62,231 nt of DNA, from NCBI GenBank assembly GCA_021158245.1, contig JAGGVB010000044.1:1-62231 (forward strand). The letters run 5' to 3'. The DNA comes from a bacterium (GTDB taxonomy: Bacteria > Zhuqueibacterota > QNDG01). Position numbers and translations under genes: made by a program. The notes under the pieces were generated by a model. That model was not told the DNA's origin. It saw only the letters and a list, made by a program, of their open reading frames with translations, and ran no database searches. Shown one piece after another: positions 8,599-17,986 of the stretch. Within the stretch, counting starts at the first letter, position 1, and each line of letters begins with the position of its first letter.

Positions 8599-9088
8599 GT
8601 ATTACTACTTTGTCTCTCAGCTGCCTGCTCTTGTTTTTGGGAAATCATCCTATATGGATATGGGGCTTTTTGTCGAAGAGGCGGAAAAGTGGCTTCCGGC
8701 AAAAGATATGACAAAACTGGTTACTGTAAATATCTCGAACTATGAGACAGAAAAAAATGATCCGCTTGTTGTAAGAAAATTTAAATATTTTGAAAAAGAG
8801 TTCAGAACCGATCTTGCACAGTGGAGAGAAGCACAGAAAAAGAGCCGGGAATATAAGCCGTCGCTGTTTAATGTTTCTGTTGTAAGGGAAGGAAATCCTC
8901 TTGAAAAAGAAGAGAATCTTTTAAAGCTGAGGTGGCAGTTCATTACGGATTTGGAGGAGGGCCATAATTTTGACCTTGATTTTTTACTCCTCTATTACAT
9001 GAAGCTGCAGATACAGAACCGCCTGGCCATGTTTGAGCCGGAAAAAGGAATGGAACAATTTCAAAAATTATGTAAGGTATCAGTATGA
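8591..9088 (+). CDS. DUF2764 family protein of V-type ATPase operons (possible subunit C equivalent)
   Basis: This 165-residue protein begins MDKYYYFVSQLPAL, the characteristic start of the DUF2764 family, which occurs almost only inside bacterial V-ATPase operons of the spirochaete/chlamydia kind. It has no signal peptide or membrane helix and is rich in aromatic and charged residues. It overlaps subunit E by 8 bases and is joined to atpA by an ATGA overlap. Because the operon has no recognisable subunit C (the socket between central shaft and rotor ring), a role as subunit C replacement is a reasonable inference from position and size, not from sequence similarity that I can show. Confidence 0.82.
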   Translation: MDKYYYFVSQLPALVFGKSSYMDMGLFVEEAEKWLPAKDMTKLVTVNISNYETEKNDPLVVRKFKYFEKEFRTDLAQWREAQKKSREYKPSLFNVSVVREGNPLEKEENLLKLRWQFITDLEEGHNFDLDFLLLYYMKLQIQNRLAMFEPEKGMEQFQKLCKVSV

Positions 9089-10824
9089 GCAAAATACTTG
9101 GAAAGATAGTCGGAATAAACGGGAATATGCTGACTGTTGAAGTTGACGGGAGCATAACCCAGAACGAAGTTGCATATGTAATCCATGGTGATGAAAGATT
9201 AAAGTCCGAAGTAATCCGTATCCAGCAGAGTAAGGCTTTTTTGCAGGTATTTGAACAGACAAAAGGGCTGAAAGTAGGAGATTCTGTTGAATTTACCGGA
9301 CAGATGCTCTCGGTTCAGCTTGGCCCCGGGCTTCTTGGCCAGATATATGACGGCCTGCAGAACCCGCTTCCTGAACTTGCCGAGGAATACGGATTTTTTC
9401 TTAAGAGGGGCGTTATACTGGATGCTTTGGGGAATGATAATAAGTGGGAATTTACTCCTTCTGTAAAAAAAGGAGATACGGTTTACGGCGGTGTTGTTAT
9501 AGGAACTGTTCCTGAGACTCAGTTTACTCACAAGATTATGGTGCCTTTTTATCTTAAAAACAGATACAAAATTGTATCAATTGCTGGTAAGGGCAATTAT
9601 ACAATTGAAGACACTATTGCAACAATCCAGGATGAACGGGGAGAAAAGATAGATCTTAAGCTGCAGTTTACATGGCCTGTCAAGATGCCGATTACAGCGT
9701 ATAAACAGAAACTCCTCCCTGAAGAGACTCTGACAACCATGACAAGAATTATAGACACTTATTTCCCTGTTGCAAAAGGCGGAACATATTGTATACCTGG
9801 CCCTTTTGGTGCAGGTAAAACTGTTCTCCAGCAGATTACAAGCAGGCATGCAGATGTTGATATTGTTATTATTGCGGCATGCGGCGAAAGAGCAGGCGAA
9901 ATTGTTGAAACAATGCGGGAATTTCCAAAGATAACAGACCCGAAAACAGGCAGGTCTCTTATGGAAAGAACTATCATTATTGCGAATACATCTTCAATGC
10001 CTGTGGCAGCGCGGGAAGCATCTGTTTATACAGCAACAACAATAGGCGAATATTACAGGGAAATGGGGCTGGATGTTCTGCTTCTTGCAGATTCCACATC
10101 AAGGTGGGCACAGGCAATGCGTGAGGTTTCCGGACGTCTTGAAGAAATTCCAGGAGAAGAAGCCTTTCCTGCATATCTGGAATCACGTATAGCTGAATTT
10201 TACGAACGTTCAGGCCTTGTTGAGCTCTATTCAGGTGAAAAAGGAAGCCTTACTATCGGCGGTACGGTGAGCCCTGCAGGAGGTAATTTTGATGAGCCTG
10301 TAACTCAGTCAACTCTTAAAGTTGTAGGAGCGTTTCACGGTTTGTCAAGAGAGAGATCAAATGCAAGAAGATTCCCTGCAATTCATCCTCTTGAAAGCTG
10401 GTCAAAATATAAGAGTTTTATTTCTGACGAAATTGTGGAAAGAGGGCGAAACCTGCTTAAAAAAGGATCCGAAATACACCAGATGATGATGGTTGTAGGC
10501 GAGGAAGGTACTTCAATCGAAGATTTCGTAGTATATCTAAAATCGGAATTCCTTGATGCGGTATATCTTCAGCAGGATGCATTTGATAAAGTTGATGCTT
10601 CGGCGTCGCCAAAACGCCAGGAATATTTTGCAAAGAAGATTGATGATATATTGACTACGGATTTCCATTTTGAAAGCAAGGAAGATGCTCGAAATTTCTT
10701 TGCTGAGCTCAGACAAAAGTTTATTGACCTGAACTATATTGAAATGAGCAATGAGGATTTCCGGAAACAGGAAGAAGCCATTACAGAGTTGTTGGAAGGA
10801 ATCACCAATGAGAAAAGTACATAA
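9085..10824 (+). CDS. atpA: V-type ATPase catalytic subunit A
   Basis: This is the nucleotide-hydrolysing subunit of the V1 head. The 579-residue length is usual for the family. Visible are the N-terminal beta-barrel, the A-specific non-homologous insertion (about residues 110-180), the P-loop [12 protein letters not shown] near residue 235, the GERAGEIVE segment and [46 protein letters not shown] in successive positions of the catalytic core. It starts at ATG 9085, overlapping the preceding stop, and runs 17 bases into atpB. All catalytic motifs are intact, so the pump is expected to be functional. Confidence 0.97.
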   Translation: MSKILGKIVGINGNMLTVEVDGSITQNEVAYVIHGDERLKSEVIRIQQSKAFLQVFEQTKGLKVGDSVEFTGQMLSVQLGPGLLGQIYDGLQNPLPELAEEYGFFLKRGVILDALGNDNKWEFTPSVKKGDTVYGGVVIGTVPETQFTHKIMVPFYLKNRYKIVSIAGKGNYTIEDTIATIQDERGEKIDLKLQFTWPVKMPITAYKQKLLPEETLTTMTRIIDTYFPVAKGGTYCIPGPFGAGKTVLQQITSRHADVDIVIIAACGERAGEIVETMREFPKITDPKTGRSLMERTIIIANTSSMPVAAREASVYTATTIGEYYREMGLDVLLLADSTSRWAQAMREVSGRLEEIPGEEAFPAYLESRIAEFYERSGLVELYSGEKGSLTIGGTVSPAGGNFDEPVTQSTLKVVGAFHGLSRERSNARRFPAIHPLESWSKYKSFISDEIVERGRNLLKKGSEIHQMMMVVGEEGTSIEDFVVYLKSEFLDAVYLQQDAFDKVDASASPKRQEYFAKKIDDILTTDFHFESKEDARNFFAELRQKFIDLNYIEMSNEDFRKQEEAITELLEGITNEKST

Positions 10825-12160
10825 TAAAATACTTAGCATTGCAGGAAATGTCATTACAGTCCGTGCAGAGGGGGTTGCCTACGAAGAGCTGGCAGAGGTG
10901 TCAACTCAGTGGGGAAAATCCCTTGCACAGGTGATCAAGATTGAGGGATATCTGGTCTCTCTGCAGGTGTTTGCCGGAAGCAGGGGCGTATCTACTAATG
11001 ACGAAGTAAGGTTTTTAGGAAATCCTATGCAGGTCTCTTTTTCCGAGAACATGCTTGGCAGGATTTTTAACGGAAGCGGCGAGCCGAGAGACGGAGGCCC
11101 TGAACTTACAGAGCATCTTATTGAAATCGCAGGGCCGTCAGTAAATCCGGCAAAAAGAATAATTCCTCAGAGAATGATAAGGACCAACATCCCAATGATC
11201 GATGTTTTTAACTCATTGGTCGCATCTCAAAAACTTCCTATTTTTTCTGTCTCAGGGGAGCCTTACAATGAACTGCTTGCAAGAATTGCGCTTCAGGCTG
11301 AAGTTGACATGATAATTCTTGGCGGCATAGGGCTTAAATTTGACCAGTATATGTTTTTCAGAAATGCTCTTGAAGAAGGCGGGGCATTGAGTAAGTCAAT
11401 ATTCTTTATGAACACGGCATCCGAACCTGTTGTTGAGGGGCTTATGGTACCTGATCTTGCACTTGCTGTTGCAGAGAAATTTGCACTTGGGGGCAAAGAT
11501 GTTCTTGTTCTTTTGACAGATATGACAAATTACTGTGATGCTTTAAAAGAGATTTCCATAACAATGGAAATGGTGCCTTCAAACAGAGGCTATCCCGGAG
11601 ATCTTTACAGTAATCTTGCTGCACGGTACGAAAAAGCAGTTGATTTTGAAGGTGCAGGCTCAATCACAATACTCGCAGTAACAACTATGCCTGGTGATGA
11701 TGTAACACATCCCGTGCCTGATAATACCGGATATATCACAGAGGGACAGTTCTATCTGAGAAACGGAAGAATTGAACCTTTCGGCTCGTTAAGCCGTCTT
11801 AAACAGCAGGTCAACAAAGATACAAGGGAAGATCACAGAGCGATTATGGATGGAATGATCCAGCTCTATGCGCAATATCTTGAAACAGAAGAGAAGCGTT
11901 CAATGGGATTCAGGATGAGTGATTGGGATCAGAAACTTCTTAAATACGGGAATATGTTTGAACAGGATATGATGGACCTTGCTGTAAATATACCTCTTGA
12001 ACAGGCTCTTGACAGAGGTTGGGAAATTTTGGCAAAATGTTTTACTCCTCAGGAGAGCAGCATGAGAACAGATTTGTTAAAGAAATTCTGGCCAGGGAAT
12101 AACGGAGAATCTGATACTGCTCCTGAAGAAACAGCAGAAGAATCCAGTAAGTCGCAATAG
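10808..12160 (+). CDS. atpB: V-type ATPase regulatory subunit B
   Basis: Subunit B alternates with A in the V1 hexamer and contributes to non-catalytic nucleotide sites. From ATG 10808 the protein is 450 residues. It lacks a Walker A loop (the position reads [15 protein letters not shown]), as expected for B, and contains [19 protein letters not shown] and the later [25 protein letters not shown] longer frame opens at 10751, but its extra 19 residues lie inside atpA and resemble nothing, and [18 protein letters not shown] is the expected beginning. It overlaps atpA by 17 bases. The C-terminal tail after FWPGNNG is short and acidic. Confidence 0.96.
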   Translation: MRKVHNKILSIAGNVITVRAEGVAYEELAEVSTQWGKSLAQVIKIEGYLVSLQVFAGSRGVSTNDEVRFLGNPMQVSFSENMLGRIFNGSGEPRDGGPELTEHLIEIAGPSVNPAKRIIPQRMIRTNIPMIDVFNSLVASQKLPIFSVSGEPYNELLARIALQAEVDMIILGGIGLKFDQYMFFRNALEEGGALSKSIFFMNTASEPVVEGLMVPDLALAVAEKFALGGKDVLVLLTDMTNYCDALKEISITMEMVPSNRGYPGDLYSNLAARYEKAVDFEGAGSITILAVTTMPGDDVTHPVPDNTGYITEGQFYLRNGRIEPFGSLSRLKQQVNKDTREDHRAIMDGMIQLYAQYLETEEKRSMGFRMSDWDQKLLKYGNMFEQDMMDLAVNIPLEQALDRGWEILAKCFTPQESSMRTDLLKKFWPGNNGESDTAPEETAEESSKSQ

Positions 12161-12182
12161 TCGGAGAGTACAGGATAAAAAT

Positions 12183-12797
12183 ATGGCAAAGATCCGGTTA
12201 ACAAAAAACGAACTGAAAAAACAGAAGGATAACCTGAAGAGATTTACACGCTTTCTTCCTACGCTGGAGCTTAAAAAGAAACAGCTGCTTCAGGAAGTAC
12301 TTAAATCACGGAAAGAGATTGAAACCCTTCGTGCAGAGTATGAAGAAAATGAGAAAAAAGTAAGCTCGTGGGCAGGTGTTTTTGCAGAGGATATTGATAT
12401 CGAATCTCTAATAAAGGTTAAAGATATTATCACAGGTACCGGAAATATTGCAGGTATAGATATTCCTGTTTTTAAGGATATTAGTTTTGAGGATATCCCT
12501 TATGATTATTTTACAACTCCTCTATGGGTTGACGCAGGCCTGGATGCAATTAAAAAGCAGATTGCAATTCATGCAAAAATTAAAGTAATCGGAGAACAGC
12601 TTAAGATTATTCAGAATGAACTGAGAAGTACCATACAGCGCATTAAGCTGTTCGAAGAGGTTAAAATTCCTGATGCGAGGGAAAATATAAGAATAATAAG
12701 AATATTTCTTGCAGATCTGCAGACAGCGGAAGTAGTACGCGGAAAGATAGCAAAAACAAAGATTGCAAAGAAAAAGATATTAGAGAGCTTTGTATGA
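12183..12797 (+). CDS. atpD: V-type ATPase subunit D (central shaft)
   Basis: The 204-residue protein begins with KIRLTKNELKKQKDNLKRF, the typical start of V/A-type subunit D, followed by a long helix. A middle hairpin and a second long helix ending KIAKTKIAKKKILESF complete the coiled-coil shaft that turns inside the A3B3 head. It lies 22 bases after atpB and overlaps atpI by 4 bases (ATGA). Subunit F, the usual partner of D, is not recognisable in this operon, as in the spirochaete/chlamydia operons I compare it with from memory. Confidence 0.92.
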   Translation: MAKIRLTKNELKKQKDNLKRFTRFLPTLELKKKQLLQEVLKSRKEIETLRAEYEENEKKVSSWAGVFAEDIDIESLIKVKDIITGTGNIAGIDIPVFKDISFEDIPYDYFTTPLWVDAGLDAIKKQIAIHAKIKVIGEQLKIIQNELRSTIQRIKLFEEVKIPDARENIRIIRIFLADLQTAEVVRGKIAKTKIAKKKILESFV

Positions 12798-14563
12798 TAG
12801 TAAAAATGAAAAAAGTCACCCTTCTTGTCAGTTCTCAAAATAGAGATAATGCTCTCTATAAACTTCGAAAACTTGGAATTCTCGATATCAAGAGAGTGAA
12901 GAGTGATACATCTGAAGATTTGAATGAGCTTGCAGTGCTTAAGTCAAATTTAATCAAATCAATCGCTATCCTTGATAATTTTGAATCGGGAAAAAGCAAA
13001 AAGCAAAAAGATATCCCGGGCCTGATAAATGAAGTAGTTCAAACCGATGCTGAAATAAGCAAAGCGAATTCCAGATTACAGGAGCTTGAACAAACTGCCG
13101 GATGGTTTGAATATTTTGGCAGGATTTCCCGCGGTACAGTTGAAACATTGAGGGAAAGAGGAGTATTTGTAACTTTTTATCAGACTGATAAGGCCGGATT
13201 AAAAAACATACCTGCTGAAAAAGAGATACACATCGCAAAAGAGCATGGAAGTATGGTTTTTTGTGCCCTTTTCAGCAGCTCTCCTGATGATAAACTTGAT
13301 TTTAAAGAGATGGCTATTCCTGAAGTAGAACCGGATGTTCTGGAAAAGGAGATCCGCAGACAAAAGGAAGAACTGAAATCTCTGACAAAAAAGCTTCAAT
13401 CCTTTGCGTCCTTTAAATCGGAGATTGCTGATTATGATAAAGTCCTTGAGAAAAAGATTGAATTCATTCAGGTTAAATCTTCCATGGGAGATGAGAATGA
13501 GTTTGCTTTTCTTCAGGGTTTTTGTCCTTTTGATGTAGTTGGTAATCTGAAAGAGAATGCCGATAAAGAGGGTTGGGCTTATATCATAGAAGATCCTGAC
13601 GTCCCGGAAGATGTGCCGACACTTTTAAGAAATCCCCGATGGATGAGTATTGTACAGCCTCTTTTTGATTTTATGGGTACTTTACCGGGTTATAAAGAAA
13701 TTGATGTAAGTTTAGTATTTCTCTGTTTTTTTAGCCTGTTTTATGCAATTCTCATAGGTGATGCGGGGTATGGTTTTGTCTTTCTTGGTGCAACAGTTCT
13801 TTTCAGGCATAAATTAAAGGATTCTCCTCCCCAGCCATTTTATTTGATGTATGTTTTAAGCACAGCTACAATTATATGGGGGCTTTTGTCAGGAACCTGG
13901 TTCGGATCGGAAAAGATATCACATCTGCCGTTTCTTAAAATATTTATTGTACCGCAGCTTTACAGCTTTTCTGATTTATCGCAAAGTTTTGTAATGAAAC
14001 TTACTTTCATTATCGGAGCTGTGCATTTAAGTGTTGCAAGATTCATGGCAGCAATGAAGAGAATTAATTCTCCTACTGCAATAGCAGAGTTCGGCTGGAT
14101 TGCAATTCTGTGGGGTATATTTTTTGTCGCCAATAATCTTATCCTCGGTACTCCGATAAAAGGTTTTGTTCTTCCTATGATAGGAGTTGGTTCATTTGTA
14201 GTTGCATTTTTTGCCAATTTTCAAAAAAATATTATTAAAGGGTTTCTAATTTCCCTTGGTAATCTTCCCCTTGATATAATAAGCTCTTTTTCCGATATAG
14301 TCTCTTATATCAGACTTTTTGCAGTAGGCTTTGCTACAGTTATTGTTGCAACAAGTTTTAATAACATGGCAGCAGGAGTGGGAGTAAGTTCAGTTTTCAG
14401 CAGTGCAATTACTGCTGTAATTCTGATTTTTGGCCATGGCTTAAATATAGTTCTTGGTATGATGGCTGTTCTTGTACATGGTGTGCGGCTTAATATGCTG
14501 GAGTTTTCCGGACATATAGGCATAGAGTGGTCAGGAAGGCCTTATACACCATTTAAGGAATAA
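12794..14563 (+). CDS. atpI: V-type ATPase subunit I (membrane stator, a-subunit)
   Basis: The 589-residue protein has a cytoplasmic half of mixed helices and coiled coil (about 1-300) and a membrane half with seven or so helices (from about residue 305). The essential Arg that releases ions from the rotor lies in SYIRLFAVGFATVIVATS. The start is ATG 12794, overlapping the atpD stop; a second ATG four codons later (12806) also fits, since MKKVTLLV is the usual beginning. Subunit I forms the ion half-channels with the K ring and anchors the peripheral stalk. Confidence 0.94.
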   Translation: MIVKMKKVTLLVSSQNRDNALYKLRKLGILDIKRVKSDTSEDLNELAVLKSNLIKSIAILDNFESGKSKKQKDIPGLINEVVQTDAEISKANSRLQELEQTAGWFEYFGRISRGTVETLRERGVFVTFYQTDKAGLKNIPAEKEIHIAKEHGSMVFCALFSSSPDDKLDFKEMAIPEVEPDVLEKEIRRQKEELKSLTKKLQSFASFKSEIADYDKVLEKKIEFIQVKSSMGDENEFAFLQGFCPFDVVGNLKENADKEGWAYIIEDPDVPEDVPTLLRNPRWMSIVQPLFDFMGTLPGYKEIDVSLVFLCFFSLFYAILIGDAGYGFVFLGATVLFRHKLKDSPPQPFYLMYVLSTATIIWGLLSGTWFGSEKISHLPFLKIFIVPQLYSFSDLSQSFVMKLTFIIGAVHLSVARFMAAMKRINSPTAIAEFGWIAILWGIFFVANNLILGTPIKGFVLPMIGVGSFVVAFFANFQKNIIKGFLISLGNLPLDIISSFSDIVSYIRLFAVGFATVIVATSFNNMAAGVGVSSVFSSAITAVILIFGHGLNIVLGMMAVLVHGVRLNMLEFSGHIGIEWSGRPYTPFKE

Positions 14564-14592
14564 GTTTTTACCTGATTGAAGAAATAAACATG

Positions 14593-14598
14593 AAAGGA
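14593..14598 (+). promoter_or_regulatory. Ribosome binding site that selects the atpK start
   Basis: AAAGGA is 7 bases before ATG 14606 but only one base before the earlier in-frame ATG 14600, which favours 14606 as the start. Confidence 0.5.
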
Positions 14599-14605
14599 AA
14601 TGTCG

Positions 14606-15040
14606 ATGAGCGGATTAGGTGACATGAATTTTTCGTTGATCTTTAGTGCAATAGGATCAGCATTGGGAACAGGTGTTGCAGGAATGGCGGCAATTGGAGC
14701 ATGGAAAAAGGCGTTTTTGCAAAACAAGGCAGCTCCTTTCATTCTTGTTGCTTTTGTTGGCGCACCTCTTTCCCAGACAATTTACGGCATGATTTTAAGA
14801 AATGCTATTCAGAGCGCGAAATGGGCTGATGGTACGTATCACTGGCAGATATTGATCGGAGCTTTGGCAGGATTTGCAATGGGACTGTCTGCTTACATGC
14901 AGGGCAAGGCAGGTGCAAAGGCTTCGGACGCTTTGGCAGAAACAGGCAAGGGCTTTGGTAATTATATAATGGTTGTAGGAGTAATTGAAACAGTTGCTCT
15001 GTTTGTAATGGTTTTTGCAATGACATCATTGCCCAAGTAA
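14606..15040 (+). CDS. atpK: V-type ATPase proteolipid subunit K, with Na+-type ligand set
   Basis: The 144-residue rotor-ring subunit has four membrane helices in two hairpins. By eye alignment with the Na+-translocating Enterococcus hirae NtpK, the ion ligands Thr64, Gln65, Tyr68, Gln110 and Glu139 correspond here to Ser56, Gln57, Tyr60 (PLSQTIYG), Gln99 (AYMQGK) and Glu128 (VIETVAL). Only one carboxylate is present per two hairpins, as in NtpK. This predicts Na+ rather than H+ coupling. The gene follows atpI after 42 bases and is followed by a strong terminator, so it is probably the most abundant end of the transcript or has its own start. An earlier ATG at 14600 adds two residues. Confidence 0.93.
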   Translation: MSGLGDMNFSLIFSAIGSALGTGVAGMAAIGAWKKAFLQNKAAPFILVAFVGAPLSQTIYGMILRNAIQSAKWADGTYHWQILIGALAGFAMGLSAYMQGKAGAKASDALAETGKGFGNYIMVVGVIETVALFVMVFAMTSLPK

Positions 15041-15060
15041 CATTGTTTTATAAAATCAAT

Positions 15061-15108
15061 AATGAAATCCAGATCGGGGTAAATATCCCCTGATCTGGTG
15101 TTTCATTA
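15061..15108 (+). terminator. Intrinsic terminator of the V-ATPase operon
   Basis: A long hairpin: AATGAAA, CCAGATC and GGGG on the left pair with CCCC, GATCTGG and TTTCATT on the right, with one- to two-base bulges and a loop of about 7 bases (TAAATAT). It lies 20 bases after atpK. The symmetrical A/T ends could make it work in both directions. Confidence 0.8.
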
Positions 15109-15373
15109 TTTGTACGTATATGTAAAAAATGTCAATGTTATTGTTAATTGCAATGTTTTATGCTATGTTGATTAAAATAGAAGTGATATAATCCTTGCAA
15201 AATAAGTTTTCATTAATTACATTCTATTTTATGCTATATTCAACAGGCAGAATATCTTGTATGCCTGGATAATTTGTTAATGAATAGTAAGTACGGTATT
15301 ATTTTTGCAGTTGTTCATACTCCTTATAGAAAATTGGGTATTTTGAAGGAAATTTGTTATTATTATATAATTA
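15109..15373. promoter_or_regulatory. Leader/promoter region of the TPR-Tol operon
   Basis: An extended -10 (TG-A-TATAAT, 15184-15192) is the best promoter signal; its -35 is weak. Two near copies of TTTTATGCTATRTT lie at 15156-15170 and 15227-15241 on either side of it and could be regulator sites or chance. The leader before the first possible start would be 175-270 bases long. Confidence 0.4.
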
Positions 15374-17986
15374 GTGGTAAAAATCACGACATATTATTCA
15401 TGCGGGTTGAGAAAAACAGTGAATTTTTATAAAAACAATATCTTATTATTTTTTACCAGAAAAATAATTATGCCTGGGCTTATACTGTCAACTGCAGCCG
15501 GCCTTTATTCGCAGGAGATTAGCAATTTTTCAAAAAAGAGCGGAAGCTACTATTTGCATTTGAAGTCAGGTGAATTTCAGAAAGCAATGCTGCCGAGAGA
15601 AAGATTTCTGCTTGATATTGCAAAAAATATAACAGAAGAATTGAAAACGCGACAAAGCCACGGATTGTCTGATGGGCTTGTAAATATTGATGCTACTGTT
15701 TCTCCTGGAAAGAAGGTTGTTGAAAACTACATTGACGAGCTCCAGGGTACGGTTTCTCTTCTTGATGAAATATCTTCTCTTGAGCGGAAGGCAAGACAAA
15801 AAGTTAATTTTAAAGTGCTTGATGCTTTGTCTAAATTGCGGGAAAGAGTAAAAAATATTGTGCGCGGAAGTATTAATGCTGTAAAAATACAAGAGGCATC
15901 AAAGAGTGAAACTGCACAAAAAGCCGGAAAACAAATTGGAAATGGAAATGTTGGGAAAGTGTCTCAGGCTGATGCAGTATTTGGTATTAGTAGGCCGAAT
16001 CCTGCAGATATTTTTGAAGAATGGAAGTACAACAGAATACTTGAATATAAAACAAGGTTGTCGAGATGGGAGTTTTTACGTGTTAAATTAATGGAATCGG
16101 CAACTCAGACAGAGTATGACAGGATGTTCCGCAGGGCATTAAGGTCTGCTCTGGAGCATTATCAGGCAGGTGACCTGAAGACTGCGAGAATTGAATTTGG
16201 TGATATTTTAAAGACATATACTCATATTCCAATCCTTGATGATGTTCTATATTTCAGCGGGGAAGCTGCTTACGGAAGAAATTTTTTTGATGAGGCAATA
16301 CAAAAATATACGTTGGTTGTCACGTTATACCCAAATTCCGAATATGCTCCCAAAGCTTTTGTAAAACTGATATTTATTTATTCCATATACGGAAATTTTA
16401 ACAAGATAGACAAATACTACGACCAATTGATTCCCATAATGGATAAGCTTGATCCTGAGCGTATAAGTGTTGTGTCATACCTTTCAGGATACTCTCTGTT
16501 TAAGGTAGGCCAATATGAAAAGATATTCAAGTATCTTAGGAATGTTCCGGAGGGAACAACATACTATTATCCTTCCCTTTATCTTGAAGCAACCTGCTAT
16601 GCAAACCTCGGGCAGACAGAACGTGCAATAGGTATTTTTAATAAATTGATAAATGAAGAAAATAGGGGCGGAAAGGATGTTATTCTCGGACAGATAAAAA
16701 ATAATTCCCTCCTTAAAATGGGGCTTATTTATTACGACCAGGGTAATGATGAATTAGCTGTTTCTTATTTGGATAGAGTGAAAAAAAATTATTCGCATTA
16801 TGATCTTACAGTACTCGGCAAGGCATGGAGTGAGTACAGGGCGGGAAAGCCGGGAGAGGCTTTGCGTGACGTTGAAACACTTCTGAAAACATCAATGGTG
16901 TCAAATTATGCATACGAAGCAAAAGTCCTTGCTGCAAGCGTAAAAGATCTGCTTGGATATTCCGAAGAAGCAATGCAGGATATGAAGGATGCATATCAGA
17001 TAGGTACACTTGCCGGGAAGGTGCTTAATCCTGCAGGTTCCAAAGGAGATATTTCTGAAAAGAGTTTAAATGTATCTCCAAAAGAGCAGCAGCAGCAAAG
17101 ACTGCTTAAGGAAGTATCAAAAATCAGGAGCTTCCTGCACGGCGCAGTTTCATGGCAGGATCGGGGGGCATCGGAAGATCAGAATGCAAGAAATAAAAGG
17201 CAGGGCGGAGATGTACAGAACCTGCTGTCAAAAATCGGAGAGCTTGACAGGCTTGAAGAACTTGCAAGAAATAATCATGACAGCAGACTTCTCGGAGAAG
17301 TAAGAAGCCTGAGAAGCGGGCTGATTAAAGCAGTTCAGGATCAGACAGAGCGTTTTGCAAATGAATCCGGCGGAGCAGGCAACAGATCAATAGTAAGCAG
17401 AATTGGATTAAATGAGTATTTAAGATATACTTTTCAGGCGCTTATTTCGGAAATGATGAGAGAAAAGAAAAAGACAATCAGAAATATCAAGGGGGCGGGA
17501 GAGATTTTAAACAGGGCAAAAGAGGAAGATAAATTTTCAATTTTTATCCGTGCGGAGATAAAAAAAGAGGAGTTGGAGGATTATTACAGACGGCTCAATC
17601 AATATGAAGTGTGGCTTAAGGAGAATTTCCCGAAAGAGGAGAATGTTGAGATTGATAAATGGGCAAGCTTCAGCGGATACGGTATCAGCAATATTAATTT
17701 CATGCGGATTAAGGAGTACGACAACCGTATTGCAGATATAGCTCAGGTTATAGATAATATTGACGGTATTTTTATAGCAAAGCGTAAAGATCTGGACAAT
17801 CGTATTCAGGGATTGCTGAGTGATGTTCAGAAAATTGAAGAGCAGATGCAGATTGAATCGCTAAAGCGGCAAAAATCGGAAAAAGACAAATTTTTCAAGA
17901 ATGAATATTTTATTAAACAAAAGAGAGAGTCCGCCGCAGGAAAATTAAAAGAGAAGCCGGATGAACCGAGAGTGAAAAAGGAATGA
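15374..17986 (+). CDS. Periplasmic TPR-repeat protein with coiled-coil C-terminus (Tol/AgmX operon, gene 1)
   Basis: An 870-residue frame. Residues about 16-46 look like a signal peptide with an unusually long basic head, ending ...STAAGLYSQ, so the protein is probably exported. Residues about 240-600 contain TPR-type helical repeats (for example EHYQAGDLKTARIEFGDIL, AAYGRNFFDEAIQKYTLVV, ATCYANLGQTERAIGIFNK). The last 270 residues are highly charged and coiled-coil-like, with a Lys/Glu-rich tail. The start is unclear: GTG 15374, GTG 15419 and ATG 15470 all lack a good ribosome site. The end overlaps the next gene (ATGA). TPR proteins with Tol-type motors occur in the Myxococcus gliding machinery; whether this is an orthologue cannot be said. 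Confidence 0.85.
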   Translation: MVKITTYYSCGLRKTVNFYKNNILLFFTRKIIMPGLILSTAAGLYSQEISNFSKKSGSYYLHLKSGEFQKAMLPRERFLLDIAKNITEELKTRQSHGLSDGLVNIDATVSPGKKVVENYIDELQGTVSLLDEISSLERKARQKVNFKVLDALSKLRERVKNIVRGSINAVKIQEASKSETAQKAGKQIGNGNVGKVSQADAVFGISRPNPADIFEEWKYNRILEYKTRLSRWEFLRVKLMESATQTEYDRMFRRALRSALEHYQAGDLKTARIEFGDILKTYTHIPILDDVLYFSGEAAYGRNFFDEAIQKYTLVVTLYPNSEYAPKAFVKLIFIYSIYGNFNKIDKYYDQLIPIMDKLDPERISVVSYLSGYSLFKVGQYEKIFKYLRNVPEGTTYYYPSLYLEATCYANLGQTERAIGIFNKLINEENRGGKDVILGQIKNNSLLKMGLIYYDQGNDELAVSYLDRVKKNYSHYDLTVLGKAWSEYRAGKPGEALRDVETLLKTSMVSNYAYEAKVLAASVKDLLGYSEEAMQDMKDAYQIGTLAGKVLNPAGSKGDISEKSLNVSPKEQQQQRLLKEVSKIRSFLHGAVSWQDRGASEDQNARNKRQGGDVQNLLSKIGELDRLEELARNNHDSRLLGEVRSLRSGLIKAVQDQTERFANESGGAGNRSIVSRIGLNEYLRYTFQALISEMMREKKKTIRNIKGAGEILNRAKEEDKFSIFIRAEIKKEELEDYYRRLNQYEVWLKENFPKEENVEIDKWASFSGYGISNINFMRIKEYDNRIADIAQVIDNIDGIFIAKRKDLDNRIQGLLSDVQKIEEQMQIESLKRQKSEKDKFFKNEYFIKQKRESAAGKLKEKPDEPRVKKE

